Assembly (NCBI GenBank): GCA_022414725.1 | Contig: CM039462.1 | Coordinates: forward strand, 127,197,556 to 127,261,555 | From: Microglena sp. YARC | Taxonomy: Eukaryota > Chlorophyta > Chlorophyceae > Chlamydomonadales > Chlamydomonadaceae | DNA: 64,000 nt | Reading direction: 5' to 3' | In this document: positions 39,901 to 50,768 of the stretch, piece after piece | How the letters are laid out: each line of letters begins with the position of its first letter | Position numbering within the stretch: position 1 is the first letter of the stretch | The notes under the pieces: model-generated | Database searches by the model: none | What the model was told of the DNA's origin: nothing | What the model saw: only the letters and a program-made list of their open reading frames with translations | Position numbers and translations under genes: made by a program

Positions 39901-42900
39901 GTTTGGTGTGGTTGGGTGTGGTTCTTGTGACAGCAAAGGATCCGACACTAAGCCATTCTGTATGTCAGGCCGGGAATCACTACCTGTGGGTTGGGTTTGG
40001 GTTTGGTGTGGTTGGGTGTGGTTCTTGTGACAGCAAAGGATCCGACACTAAGCCATTCTGTATGTCAGGCCGGGAATCACTACCTGTGGGTTGGGTTTGG
40101 GTTTGGTGTGGTTGGGTGTGGTTCTTGTGACAGCAAAGGATCCGACACTAAGCCATTCTGTATGTCAGGCGGGAATCACTACCTGTGGGTTGGGTTTGGG
40201 TTTGGTGTGGTTGGGTGTGGTTCTTGTGACAGCAAAGGATCCGACACTAAGCCATTCTGTATGTCAGGCCGGGAATCACTACCTGTGGGTTGGGTTTGGG
40301 TTTGGTGTGGTTGGTGTGGTTCTTGTGACAGCAAAGGATCCGACACTAAGCCATTCTGTATGTCAGGCCGGGAATCACTACCTGTGGGTTGGGTTTGGGT
40401 TTGGTGTGGTTGGGTGTGGTTCTTGTGACAGCAAAGGATCCGACACTAAGCCATTCTGTATGTCAGGCCGGGAATCACTACCTGTGGGTTGGGTTTGGGT
40501 TTGGTGTGGTTGGGTGTGGTTCTTGTGACAGCAAAGGATCCGACACTAAGCCATTCTGTATGTCAGGCCGGGAATCACTACCTGTGGGTTGGGTTTGGGT
40601 TTGGTGTGGTTTGGGTGTGGTTCTTGTGACAGCAAAGGATCCGACACTAAGCCATTCTGTATGTCAGGCCGGGAATCACTACCTGTGGGTTGGGTTTGGG
40701 TTTGGTGTGGTTGGGTGTGGTTCTTGTGACAGCAAAGGATCCGACACTAAGCCATTCTGTATGTCAGGCCGGGAATCACTACCTGTGGGTTGGGTTTGGG
40801 TTTGGTGTGGTTGGTGTGGTTCTTGTGACAGCAAAGGATCCGACACTAAGCCATTCTGTATGTCAGGCCGGAATCACTAACCTGTGGGTTGGGTTTGGGT
40901 TTGGTGTGGTTGGGTGTGGTTCTTGTGACAGCAAAGGATCCGACACTAAGCCATTCTGTATGTCAGGCCGGGAATCACTACCTGTGGGTTGGGTTTGGGT
41001 TTGGTGTGGTTGGGTGTGGTTCTTGTGACAGCAAAGGATCCGACACTAAGCCATTCTGTATGTCAGGCCGGGAATCACTACCTGTGGGTTGGGTTTGGGT
41101 TTTGGTGTGGTTGGGTGTGGTTCTTGTGACAGCAAAGGATCCGACACTAAGCCATTCTGTATGTCAGGCCGGGAATCACTACCTGTGGGTTGGGTTTGGG
41201 TTTGGTGTGGTTGGGTGTGGTTCTTGTGACAGCAAAGGATCCGACACTAAGCCATTCTGTATGTCAGGCCGGAATCACTACCTGTGGGTTGGGTTTGGGT
41301 TTGGTGTGGTTGGGTGTGGTTCTTGTGACAGCAAAGGATCCGACACTAAGCCATTCTGTATGTCAGGCCGGGAATCACTACCTGTGGGTTGGGTTTGGGT
41401 TTGGTGTGGTTGGGTGTGGTTCTTGTGACAGCAAAGGATCCGACACTAAGCCATTCTGTATGTCAGGCCGGGAATCACTACCTGTGGGTTGGGTTTGGGT
41501 TTGGTGTGGTTGGGTGTGGTTCTTTGTGACAGCAAAGGATCCGACACTAAGCCATTCTGTATGTCAGGCCGGGGAATCACTACCTGTGGGTTGGGGTTTG
41601 GGTTTGGTGTGGTTGGGTGTGGTTCTTGTGACAGCAAAGGATCCGACACTAAGCCATTCTGTATGTCAGGCCGGGAATCACTACCTGTGGTTGGGTTTGG
41701 GTTTGGTGTGTTGGGTGTGGTTCTTGTGACAGCAAAGGATCCGACACTAAGCCATTCTGTATGTCAGGCCGGGAATCACTACCTGTGGGTTGGGTTTGGG
41801 TTTGGTGTGGTTGGGTGTGGTTCTTGTGACAGCAAAGGATCCGACACTAAGCCATTCTGTATGTCAGGCCGGGAATCACTACCTGTGGGTTGGGTTTGGG
41901 TTTGGTGTGGTTGGGTGTGGTTCTTGTGACAGCAAAGGATCCGACACTAAGCCATTCTGTATGTCAGGCCGGGAATCACTACCTGTGGGTTGGGTTTGGG
42001 TTTGGTGTGGTTGGGTGTGGTTCTTGTGACAGCAAAGGATCCGACACTAAGCCATTCTGTATGTCAGGCCGGGAATCACTACCTGTGGGTTGGGTTTGGG
42101 TTTGGTGTGGTTGGGTGTGGTTCTTGTGACAGCAAAGGATCCGACACTAAGCCATTCTGTATGTCAGGCCGGGAATCACTACCTTGGGTTTGGGTTTGGT
42201 TTGGTGTGGTTGGGTGTGGTTCTTGTGACAGCAAAGGATCCGACACTAAGCCATTCTGTATGTCAGGCCGGGAATCACTACCTGTGGGTTGGGTTTGGGT
42301 TTGGTGTGGTTGGGTGTGGTTCTTGTGACAGCAAAGGATCCGACACTAAGCCATTCTGTATGTCAGGCCGGGAATCACTACCTGTGGGTTGGGTTTGGGT
42401 TTGGTGTGGTTGGGTGTGGTTCTTGTGACAGCAAAGGATCCGACACTAAGCCATTCTGTATGTCAGGCCGGGAATCACTACCTGTGGGTTGGGTTTGGGT
42501 TTGGTGTGGTTGGGTGTGGTTCTTGTGACAGCAAAGGATCCGACACTAAGCCATTCTGTATGTCAGGCCGGGAATCACTACCTGTGGGTTGGGTTTGGGT
42601 TTGGTGTGGTTGGGTGTGGTTCTTGTGACAGCAAAGGATCCGACACTAAGCCATTCTGTATGTCAGGCCGGGAAATCACTACCTGTGGGTTGGGTTTGGT
42701 TTGGGTGTGGGTGTGGTTCTTGTGACAGCAAAGGATCCGACACTAAGCCATTCTGTATGTCAGGCCGGGAATCACTACCTGTGGGTTGGGTTTGGGTTTG
42801 GTGTGGTTGGGTGTGGTTCTTGTGACAGCAAAGGATCCGACACTAAGCCATTCTGTATGTCAGGCCGGGAATCACTACCTGTGGGTTGGGTTTGGGTTTG

Positions 42901-43948
42901 GTGTGGTTGGGTGTGGTTCTTGTGACAGCAAAGGATCCGACACTAAGCCATTCTGTATGTCAGGCCGGGAATCACTACCTGTGGGTTGGTTTGGGTTTGG
43001 TGTGGTTGGGTGTGGTTCTTGTGACAGCAAAGGATCCGACACTAAGCCATTCTGTATGTCAGGCCGGGAATCACTACCTGTGGGTTGGGTTTGGGTTTGG
43101 TGTGGTTGGGTGTGGTTCTTGTGACAGCAAAGGATCCGACACTAAGCCATTCTGTATGTCAGGCCGGAATCACTACCTGTGGGTTGGGTTTGGGTTTGGT
43201 GTGATTGGGTGTGGTTCTTGTGACAGCAAAGGATCCGACACTAAGCCATTCTGTATGTCAGGCCGGAATCACTACCTGTGGGGTTGGGTTTGGGTTTGGT
43301 GTGGTTGGGTGTGGTTCTTGTGACAGCAAAGGATCCGACACTAAAGCCATTCTGTATGTCAGGCCGGGAATCACTACCTGTGGGTTGGGTTTGGGTTTGG
43401 TGTGGTTGGGTGTGGTTCTTGTGACAGCAAAGGATCGACACTAAGCCATTCTGTCAGGCCGGGAATCACTAGGTTTGTGTGGTTGGGTGTGGTTCTTGTG
43501 ACAGCAAAGGATCCGACACTAAGCCATTCTGTATGTCAGGCCGGGAATCACTACTGTGGGTTGGGTTTGGGTTTGGTGTGGTTGGGTGTGGTTCTTGTGA
43601 CAGCAAGGATCCGACACTAAGCCATTCTGTCAGGCCGGGAATCACTACCTGTGGGTTGGGTTTGGTTTGGTGTGATTGGGTGTGGTTCTTGTGACAGCAA
43701 AGGATCCGACACTAAGCCATTCTGTATGTCAGGCCGGGAATCACTACCTGTGGGTTGGTTGGGTTTGGTGTGGTTGGATGTGGTTCTTGTGACAGCAAAA
43801 GGATCCGACACTAAGCCATTCTGTATGTCAGGCCGGGAATCACTACCTGTGGGTTGGGTTTGGGTTTGGTGTGGTTGGGTGTGGTTCTTGTGACAGCAAA
43901 GGATCCGACACTAAGCCATTCTGTATGTCAGGCCGGGAATCACTACCC
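18967..43948 (+). repeat. 100-bp G-rich satellite array, ~250 copies
   Basis: The unit contains AAAGGATCCGACACTAAGCC, ATTCTGTATGTCAGGCCGGG, AATCACTACCTGTGGGTTGG, GTTTGGGTTTGGTGTGGTTG and GGTGTGGTTCTTGTGACAGC. The period is exactly 100 from about 22,230. In 22,230-38,260 only two length variants are seen, near 25,872 and 35,392. From 38,260 to 43,948 single-base length variants become common, and one unit near 43,440-43,490 is much shortened. The left flank (19,000-22,200) is full of homopolymer indels beside the gap. About a third of each unit is GGG/TTTGGG tracts resembling a degenerate telomere repeat. The 79-residue open frame repeated every 100 bp is a by-product. Confidence 0.97.
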
Positions 43949-44012
43949 TAAACCCTAAACCCTAAAACCTAAAACCTTTACCCGTAACCCTAAACCCCTA
44001 GACCCTTAACCA
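43949..44012 (-). repeat. Degenerate interstitial telomeric repeat (CCCTAAA)
   Basis: The last satellite unit breaks off at AATCACTACC and runs directly into CCTAAACCCTAAACCCTAAA, followed by decaying variants (CCTAAAACC, CCGTAACCC, CCCCTAGACCC). TTTAGGG is the plant/green-algal telomere repeat. The C-rich strand is on the plus strand, the orientation of a left chromosome end, so the sequence to the right looks like a former chromosome arm tip. Confidence 0.9.
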
Positions 44013-44346
44013 ACGGAGATCTGGCTTTGAGGGGACTAGCTTCCCCCCACCCATTGCAACGGACAGGCCTGTGCGATACCCACGGGAGGCATCTTGTTGT
44101 GACTACATAATACATAATATTGTGATATTAGTGGTATTGGAACTGGTTCGGAATGGTCCTAGCTACATGTACATACATTGGTCCACATGTAGAGATATGT
44201 ATGTATGCATACAAGTAAGCTATATAGCATGCCTACCTATCATATAGGGATACTTAACATACATCATAATTAGTTGCCATTGATCGTGTTGTATTCATTA
44301 AACATGCATGGCCAATCATCATGTATATATATATATATATACACAA
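44013..44346. other. Subtelomere-like AT-rich stretch, no gene
   Basis: Contains a solitary copy (about 44064-44098) of the unit of the 49.8-kb minisatellite (TGTGCGATACCCAC, then GGGAGGCATCTTGT). Then comes AT-rich sequence with many ATGTA/TACAT words and a short TA run (44322-44340). No ORF is supported. Confidence 0.6.
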
Positions 44347-44375
44347 GTACAGTAGCCCGTGTGGCCGGTGGCCAC
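44347..44375 (+). repeat. TA-flanked hairpin motif, copy 1
   Basis: GTACAGTAGCCCGTGTGGCC followed by GGTGGCCAC, directly after a (TA)n run. It contains GTGGCC-GGT-GGCCAC, a 6-bp stem. Related copies lie at 46669, 48782 and 48864. Confidence 0.75.
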
Positions 44376-44548
44376 CCCCCACCCCCACCCCCCCACCCAG
44401 GCCATGGGTCCTAGTCTGGTTTGGTTACATAACGGGTAACGCCCTTGTATGCCCCCCCTCCCCCCCTCCCCCCCTCCCCCCCCTCCCCTCCCTTACACAC
44501 AGTCAAGAAATCAGCCATCTCAGCCCTTGCTCGACGCTCCCCTGCCTC

Positions 44549-44597
<49 letters not shown>

Positions 44598-45390
44598 CAC
44601 ACACACTTCTTCTCCCTACCTATTCCCCTTCTGCTTCAGGTGTGGCCTCCCACCCTGTCATATACACATACCATCCCCCCCTCCCCCCATTCTGACCTCT
44701 CCCTACCCTCACCCAGCCCATCCACACGCACTCTCTTTCTCTCACCTTACCCCCACCACCCTCCCTTCCCCCAACCACCAACACGCACACACAATCTTCT
44801 TCTCCCTACCTCGTACCCTTCATTTCACCCTGTGGGATTCAATCGTGCAGAAAGAGGGAACCGCTGTGCTTCAAACCTACCAACATTGCGAGCGCTCAGT
44901 CGCTCAGATTCCGATCGCCCCGAGAACACCGGACCGGTGCAATTGCATGGCTACAATCCTGCAGCTTCGTCTTCTCGTACAGTGCCCCAGTCGAGACTCG
45001 ATCAACTCAGAACAGCAAAAATTGCAGCAACGTACTTCATATTCTATACAACGAAAAGAGCTTGCAAAGATGGGATGATCGTGGCAAGCGCGAGAGTGTC
45101 CAGGGGGATGGAATGGCCATGGCGATCTGAACAAAGGTAATTAATCGCAACTGGATGCCAATCACTACGAATGTGATGCGATGGCATGGCAGAATTGCGC
45201 ATGCGTGAGATGAATGGTGGCAACGCTCGCAAACGGAGAAAAAAAGCATCACGATATGAAGGTCTGGCTTGATTATGATCCTGACATAACTCCTCAGGCT
45301 ATCGGAGGTCACCAGCCGACCCTCATATGGCTTGGCATGGCGCTCGGAATAATAGCTTTCAGTTCTTCACGGATAATGCGACCATGATGC
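44376..45390. other. C-tract region, no gene recognised
   Basis: C-rich sequence with a 47-nt C run (44550-44596) and CA-rich, pyrimidine-rich sequence to about 44830. 44830-45140 is balanced and has open plus-strand frames, but no domain is recognisable. The proline-rich frames at 44321-45140 derive from the C tracts. Confidence 0.5.
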
Positions 45391-45843
45391 ATGGCAACGG
45401 TCCTAATGGGCAGGAGGGCCCGCAACACCGCCAGCCAGCGCTCAAAGCGAGCTTGCCAGAGCAAGGAAGACAGGGAAATAGCCAACAAGCGTCGACGTGA
45501 TGCCCGCGCTGCTCGATCCGAGGAGCAACGTCATGCTGATAATCTCGCAAGGCGTCAGGAACGTGCTGCCTTGCCTGAGGAGGAACGCGAAGCTACTAAC
45601 CAAGCCAGGCGTGAAGACTATGCTGCCCAGCTAGAGGTCCTACGTCATGCTCATAATCTCGCAAGGAGTAGGGAACGAACTGCCGAGCCAGAGGAGCTAC
45701 GTCATGCTCATAATCTCGCAAGGAGAAGGGAACGAGCTGCCATGCCTGAGCATTCTCCAGCCTTTCTGCAGGCTCTATTGATACATTCAACTTGCTGCGA
45801 GCTAAGACACTCGCACGGCTCATGGTATCTCTGCACGATCTAA
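45391..45843 (+). CDS. Arg/Glu-rich 19-20-residue repeat protein
   Basis: A true ATG opens a 150-codon frame. After a basic start (MATVLMGRRARNTASQRSKR), residues about 31-125 hold roughly five repeats of 19-20 residues in the style RRQERAALPEEEREATNQA and RSRERTAEPEELRHAHNLA. This charge pattern is typical of long single helices or coiled coils and resembles the STPR-type repeats (about 23 residues) found in some DNA-binding and transposon-encoded proteins; that likeness is only by pattern. The last 25 residues are unlike the rest and may run past a missed splice site. Repeats differ by substitutions that keep the frame open, which mildly favours coding. No catalytic domain is visible and no function is assigned. 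Confidence 0.45.
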   Translation: MATVLMGRRARNTASQRSKRACQSKEDREIANKRRRDARAARSEEQRHADNLARRQERAALPEEEREATNQARREDYAAQLEVLRHAHNLARSRERTAEPEELRHAHNLARRRERAAMPEHSPAFLQALLIHSTCCELRHSHGSWYLCTI

Positions 45844-46408
45844 GTCCCTGCAACCCTGTGGCGTTCTTCCGACTCCCGACTTCCTTCTTGCTGCGTGCTC
45901 CTTGCACCGCGTGCAATACCTCTTCAAGATCTTCCCCCCACCCCACACCGCTCCCTGCAACCCTGCAATGATAAGGTTATTTTCGCGCTGAGCTGTAGCG
46001 AGTGCGTGACAGAGTTTACTGAACGAAGGCCCTTTCGGGAAACAGCTTGCACGCCCGACCAGGTATGCGGGAAGAGGAAGCTACAGGTAAGCAGGTTTGC
46101 TCTCGCGCAATTCCGATGTTTCAAGCTGAGTCTGAAACTGGGCAGACGTTCGTTTGCAATTTCCAAAAGTCTTCGCATTTCCGCGTCGTCTGATGAAACG
46201 TCCAAACGTCTGCGCGATTTCGAACTCAGCTGGAAACATCATAATCGCTTCTGTTAAACCCATCTGCTTAAGTGGCCCAGAGAAGATCAGATTAATGGGA
46301 ACGGAGAAGCAGGGAAGTACGTGTGTCTTGGCGGGTAAAGGGGTGAGGCAAATTTGAGATTGGGCCTGGGTCGAGGTTTGGGCAGAGTGGGGACTGTGTG
46401 TGTGGTGT
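45844..46408. other. No gene recognised
   Basis: Unique sequence with short overlapping frames on both strands (45895-46257 plus, 45924-46205 minus), none with a recognisable domain. Confidence 0.4.
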
Positions 46409-46456
<48 letters not shown>

Positions 46457-46492
46457 TGGGGAGGGATTAGTGTGTGGGTAGTTGTTGGTGCT

Positions 46493-46524
<32 letters not shown>
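46409..46524. repeat. Two long G homopolymers (46 and ~29 nt)
   Basis: G runs at 46409-46454 and 46496-46524, with short mixed sequence between them. They belong to a set of unusually long G/C tracts in this arm. Exact lengths are unreliable in any assembly. Confidence 0.85.
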
Positions 46525-46527
<3 letters not shown>

Positions 46528-46668
46528 ATACGTCAGGATTTGAAGTGGGGGAAACACGATGACTGTGTTTATGAGAGGGGTGGAGGTGCGGACATATGTG
46601 TAGCCCATTCTGTAACCCAGCCCCACAGGCACCCTATTATGATTGGGGTGGGGGTGATGTGTGTCTGT

Positions 46669-46697
46669 GTGGCCACCCGCCACACGGGCTACCGTAC
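46669..46697 (-). repeat. TA-flanked hairpin motif, copy 2
   Basis: On the minus strand it reads GTACGGTAGCCCGTGTGGCG then GGTGGCCAC, again directly after a long (TA)n. About 100 bp beyond the motif also resemble the copy at 44347 (GGGTTACAGAATGGG against GGTTACATAACGGG). Confidence 0.75.
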
Positions 46698-46699
46698 TA

Positions 46700-46890
<191 letters not shown>

Positions 46891-46949
46891 ATAAACAAAT
46901 CATGTCAGTCGTGGTCGTGGTCGCGGTCGTGGTGGTGTCATCGCCTAAC

Positions 46950-47015
46950 CGACTTAACCGACTTCCCGCTCAGCCAATTCCCGCCCAGCCAATTCCCGCT
47001 CAGCCAATTCCCGCT
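46950..47015. repeat. 15-bp CCCGCTCAGCCAATT minisatellite
   Basis: Three to four copies of CAGCCAATTCCCGCT/C. Confidence 0.8.
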
Positions 47016-47179
47016 TTTAATCCCTCCTGCTTCAACTTCTGCCTGATTGGCCTCCTGCGAATTCTGCCTTATGCAACCTTCACCTCCTGCGTATTCTACC
47101 TGTTGCGCATCCCGCCCGATTTCTCCTTTTCCCGCCTGAGTTTATCCACCTGATTTCGGTAGCGCTACAGTTCGTCTTT

Positions 47180-47540
47180 CTACAAGCTTTTCCTTTGCGT
47201 CAAGAGACCTTTCCCTTGCGTCAAGAGACCTGTCGCTGCGCACAACGGGAGGTGACGTGGTGAGTCAGCCGACCTGTCAGAAAAGTCCGAATCGTATCCA
47301 TCCCATGTCACACAATCTTGACTGCAAATTCTTCCCACAGCATTGAGAAACACGTCGCTCCGCATTGTGCCATAGCAAGTACGCATCAAAGTTGACCGAA
47401 TGAAAAATCTCGTTGAGCATTCTCGCCCTAACTTGACAGAACATCTCAAATCAGCAACTTCACTGCAACTTCTTCCCACTGCATCGAGAAACATGTCGTT
47501 GCTGTGCATTGTGCTATTGCGAGCACGCGGCAAACTTGAA
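47180..47540. repeat. ~70-bp segment duplicated ~138 bp apart
   Basis: ACTGCAAATTCTTCCCACAG (near 47,320) and ACTGCAACTTCTTCCCACTG (near 47,460) begin two diverged copies. The spacing keeps a 117-codon minus-strand frame (47180-47533) open, with two similar peptides (MFLDAVGRSCSE and VFLNAVGRICSQ). I do not recognise the protein and coding is uncertain. CTTTTCCTTTGCGTCAAGAG-type words at about 47190-47235 are also repeated. Confidence 0.55.
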
Positions 47541-47749
47541 TGGATGAACCTAGCGGTTTTTCCAAGTCTCAGATTTTTACACCACGATTCGGGTGTGAGA
47601 CGAATATAACTCGTAGCGCAGTACAGTCAGATATGAGAGCTTCGAGTAGTAGTTTTGGGTGCGGACCTACGGAAGGTTCCGTCGCTATAGTAGGGGACCG
47701 TCCAATCGTCCCGATCTCTGATCTAGTCGCCGCCAATTGAAGGGGCCAA

Positions 47750-48340
47750 GCCATGGTTTATGGTAACCTAGATTCGACGCCCTCAAAAGGCCTATAAATA
47801 GAATGCCTACGCCTGAGTCTTTAATTATATTCTAATTCACTTGTAACCCCGAGTCAAGAGTCACCCCTGGAGTCCCGTCCCTTGTCCCACTTTCCTCTAC
47901 GTGAGTTGTCTTCGATTCCCCGCATCGCCCTGTCGGACATATCCTTGTCGCGACCCAAGACCCTGATTTGCCAAGACCCTGAAGACCCCAGCCCGGCCCC
48001 AGCGACATATCCTTGTCCCGGCCTCGAGACCCTGAAGACCCCCCAAAAAGTACGTGCTCAGAGGCAGTCCCTGTGGCTGGCCTTAGGATTGTATAGATAA
48101 GATATTGAATAGCTGTCCGAAGACCTTCTGTCTGACGATCCGCGGTTGCGCGTCCCTTGACCAAAGACGGTAATTGTCGTCCACTAGACTTGGAATTAGT
48201 TAGATTACGGCACTACTCGATTGACTACTAGTTGCTTAGTTGTCAGCCGACACTACCCGACTAAACAGTAGTTGGTGACGTGTGCAGATTGGCCCTACCC
48301 TAAAGCGCGCTCCTTAACTCCTTTTCCTGCGTGTTACACA
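47750..48340 (+). promoter_or_regulatory. Promoter-like or solo-LTR-like segment
   Basis: AGGCCTATAAATAGAATGCC (about 47,788-47,807) is a good TATA box. Downstream is a long non-coding leader with a ~67-bp internal duplication (GACATATCCTTGTC twice, near 47,936 and 48,003; GACCCTGAAGACCCC twice). This architecture resembles the LTR of a retrotransposon, but no terminal TG...CA pair, target duplication or internal retroelement ORF was established. An ordinary promoter without its gene is the alternative. Confidence 0.25.
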
Positions 48341-48767
48341 GATCGAGGTGACTTCGGGAGCAGTTGAGGTGAACAGGGTTGTTCTCCGGCCGAACTGAAT
48401 ACATGCTCGCTCAGAAGAAGCTTTAGTTATGTAAAGGTTGCGATTGAGCAGGTTCAGCTTTTTCAGTGGGGTCGACTATCGATCACAGCTGAGGTGGCAG
48501 GGAAGCAGGTCCGATGCTTTTAGCGGAGTCGGATGATGCGCAAACGTTGTCGATGCTCTTCGTCCCGTTTGCCTTTCAGCTATGGCAAAGCCCACAGCTG
48601 AAGTGGAGGGAGGCAGATATGGAGTGTGTGCTGGTGGGTGCGTGTAGGAGGGAGGGGAGGGATGAGAGTGGGGAGAAGGTGGGGGCTGGTGGGATGGCTG
48701 GGGTGGGGGAAGGGATGGAGTCAGGAAATATGTCAGGAAGAGTAAGGGAGTATGTTTGTGTTTGTAT
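48341..48767. other. No gene recognised
   Basis: Unique, then GA/GGGAG-rich sequence. The frame at 48514-48864 runs into a TA run and a C homopolymer and is not credible as a whole. Confidence 0.4.
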
Positions 48768-48781
48768 ATATATATATACTA

Positions 48782-48892
48782 GTACGGTAGCCCTTGTGGC
48801 CGGTGGCCACATCTACTCTCACGAAGCTCCCCCCCCCCCCCCCCCCCCCCCCCCTCAATCATAGTACGGTGCCCGTTTGGCCTTTGGCCACA
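48782..48892 (+). repeat. TA-flanked hairpin motif, copies 3 and 4
   Basis: Copy 3 (48782-48810) follows a TA run and reads GTACGGTAGCCCTTGTGGCC then GGTGGCCAC. Copy 4 (48864-48892) reads GTACGGTGCCCGTTTGGCCT then TTGGCCAC. Between them is a 26-nt C run (48829-48854). Copy 4 has kept GGCC-TTT-GGCC despite sequence change. Confidence 0.75.
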
Positions 48893-48901
48893 CCTATTTT
48901 G

Positions 48902-49634
48902 TAGGGTTGGGAATATTTTTATTTTTATAAGCCGTATAAACGTATAAACGTATGAACGTATACATATAAACGTATAAAAACGCATAGGAAAATTAGTTAG
49001 GCACTTCTTGAGAAAATACTTTTACATGGTTTTAAAGGTATTGCTGCGTAGCTAATTTCATTGGTATCACATATCAACTCTCAGAAAAATAATCTGGCAA
49101 GTTTAGGTTGTCCAAATCTCAGAAAAGAAATAACGACCAGAAAGCGCGGTGCCAATCTAAGGGAGCCATTAAATGCCGGTTGGTCTATTATAACTGTATG
49201 AGTGTAAAATAATATAAGTACATAACGGTATTGCAATTTTGTCGATGTTCACATTGCACTAGGCTTGCACCATAAATCCTTCAAGCCCACGTAGGATCAC
49301 AGCTTGTGGAATGGACGGCTAGGTGGCGCTCAGATATGTGTGCCATCCTGGCTATCTAGATCAACCATTAGGCCAAATGTTTATAAAAATATGCGTGTGA
49401 ATGGTGATTTTTATTGCATATTGTGATAGAGGAGTTCAAAAGCTTTCCATTGAGCTATCTAAATCAAAAATATAATGAAAACCAAGAAAGTTAAGTGCCG
49501 GGACGTGTGCTGTACTTCTTGAAGTACAGGCTATACGTTTTGTACGACGTATATAAGGTCGATTTGAGAAAAAATACACGGCGTATTTATACGTACAAAC
49601 GTATATTATACGTTTATCTGTCGGCCCAACCCTA
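48902..49634. mobile_element. Non-autonomous hAT-like DNA transposon (733 bp)
   Basis: Ten-bp terminal inverted repeats TAGGGTTGGG (48902-48911) and CCCAACCCTA (49625-49634). The right flank CCTATTTG (49635-49642) matches the left flank CCTATTTTG (48893-48901) apart from one extra T, an 8-bp target duplication as hAT elements make. Both subterminal regions are rich in CGTATA/ACGTATA words in both orientations (48935-48985 and 49550-49610), also usual for hAT ends. There is no transposase frame inside, so it would need an enzyme supplied in trans. It interrupts DNA just after hairpin motif copy 4. Confidence 0.72.
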
Positions 49635-49799
49635 CCTATTTGATATATAAATATGAATCTACATACAGATATGTACCACCTGTAGCTAGAATAAAATCAA
49701 ACCACCGCTATCTATATATGTAAACCTAGAGAGGTGGTATAATTGTTTCTTAGTCACACTCAATCTGCTCACCGTCTTCCCATTGCAATCCAAGTAAGA

Positions 49800-50305
49800 G
49801 AGAGGCTCATGCGATACCCACGACGGGAGGCATCTTGTGCGATACCCACAACGGGAGGTAGGCCCGTGCGATACCCACGACGGGAGACAGGCCCGTGCGA
49901 TACCCACGACGGGAGACAGGCCCGTGCGATACCCCCAACGGGAGACAGGCCCGTGCGATACCCCCGACGGGAGACAGGCCCGTGCGATACCCACGACGGG
50001 AGACAAGCTCGTGCGATACCCCCGACGGGAGACAGGCCCGTGCCGGCGATACCTACGACGGGAGACAGGCCCGTGCGATACCCACGACGGGAGACAGGCC
50101 CGTGCGATACCCACGACGGGAGGCATCTTGTGCGATACCCCCGACGGGAGACAGGCCCGTGCGATACCCCCGACGGGAGACAGGCTTGTGCGATACCCAC
50201 GACGGGAGGCAGGCCCGTGCGGTACCCCCGACGGGAGACAGGCCCGTGCGATACCCACGACGGGAGACAGGCCCGTGCGATACCCACGACGGGAGGCATC
50301 TTGTG
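49800..50305. repeat. 29-bp minisatellite, ~17 copies
   Basis: Units of GTGCGATACCCACGACGGGA followed by GACAGGCCC, with CCC/CAC and GAGGCATCTT variants and one short insertion near 50,043. Long frames in several registers on both strands (RPVRYPRRE and similar) are repeat-derived. A solitary related unit lies beside the telomeric run at about 44,064. Confidence 0.93.
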
Positions 50306-50732
50306 CAGTGTTTCTTATTTCAGATTTCTGTAGTCCAGGTTGAATAGCTACTTGGGCTACTCGACCCTGATTTCAGGATAGTTGGGAAGCCAAAGCATGG
50401 CGGAATGCGAAGCGCAGAGCCTGGGGGAGTCGGGGGGCAGCGTCCCGATCTTGGGGGGTCCGGTGGGTGTAGCATTCTACGGAATGACGACGGAATGGTG
50501 AATGGCGAAAAATGAAACACTGATCTTTTGACTACCATACATAATCTTGTATGGTACGCAGTGCTATCTAGTACTATCTAGTACAAAATCTAATCACTGT
50601 ATTATATATATATATAATACCGTATGCATCAACAATAATTGGAACACACCCGTGCCACTCGTCAGCCCCATCAACGCCCTTATAACCTTTCCATGACACA
50701 TATATAACGTCTCTAGGGTTCCCATAACACAT

Positions 50733-50768
<36 letters not shown>

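Noticed and set aside
19286..43893. Hundreds of ~79-residue open frames (MGLGLVWLGVV...) repeating every 100 bp
   Set aside because: They are the 100-bp satellite read in frame: 100 is not a multiple of three, so frames cycle and stop identically in every copy. No sign of coding.
9853..43948. CRISPR-like array
   Set aside because: Units are tandem without unique spacers, the host is eukaryotic, and no cas-like gene exists. These are satellites.
44321..45140. Proline-rich protein genes
   Set aside because: Their length depends on a 47-nt C homopolymer and pyrimidine-rich simple sequence, and no domain follows.
47750..48340. Firm call of an LTR retrotransposon
   Set aside because: Only a TATA box and internal duplications are visible. 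No paired LTR, terminal dinucleotides, primer-binding site or retroelement ORF was established.
49686..50347. Four overlapping long frames (RPVRYPRRE, GPVSRRGYR and others)
   Set aside because: Produced by the 29-bp minisatellite. Frames in several registers on both strands are equally open.
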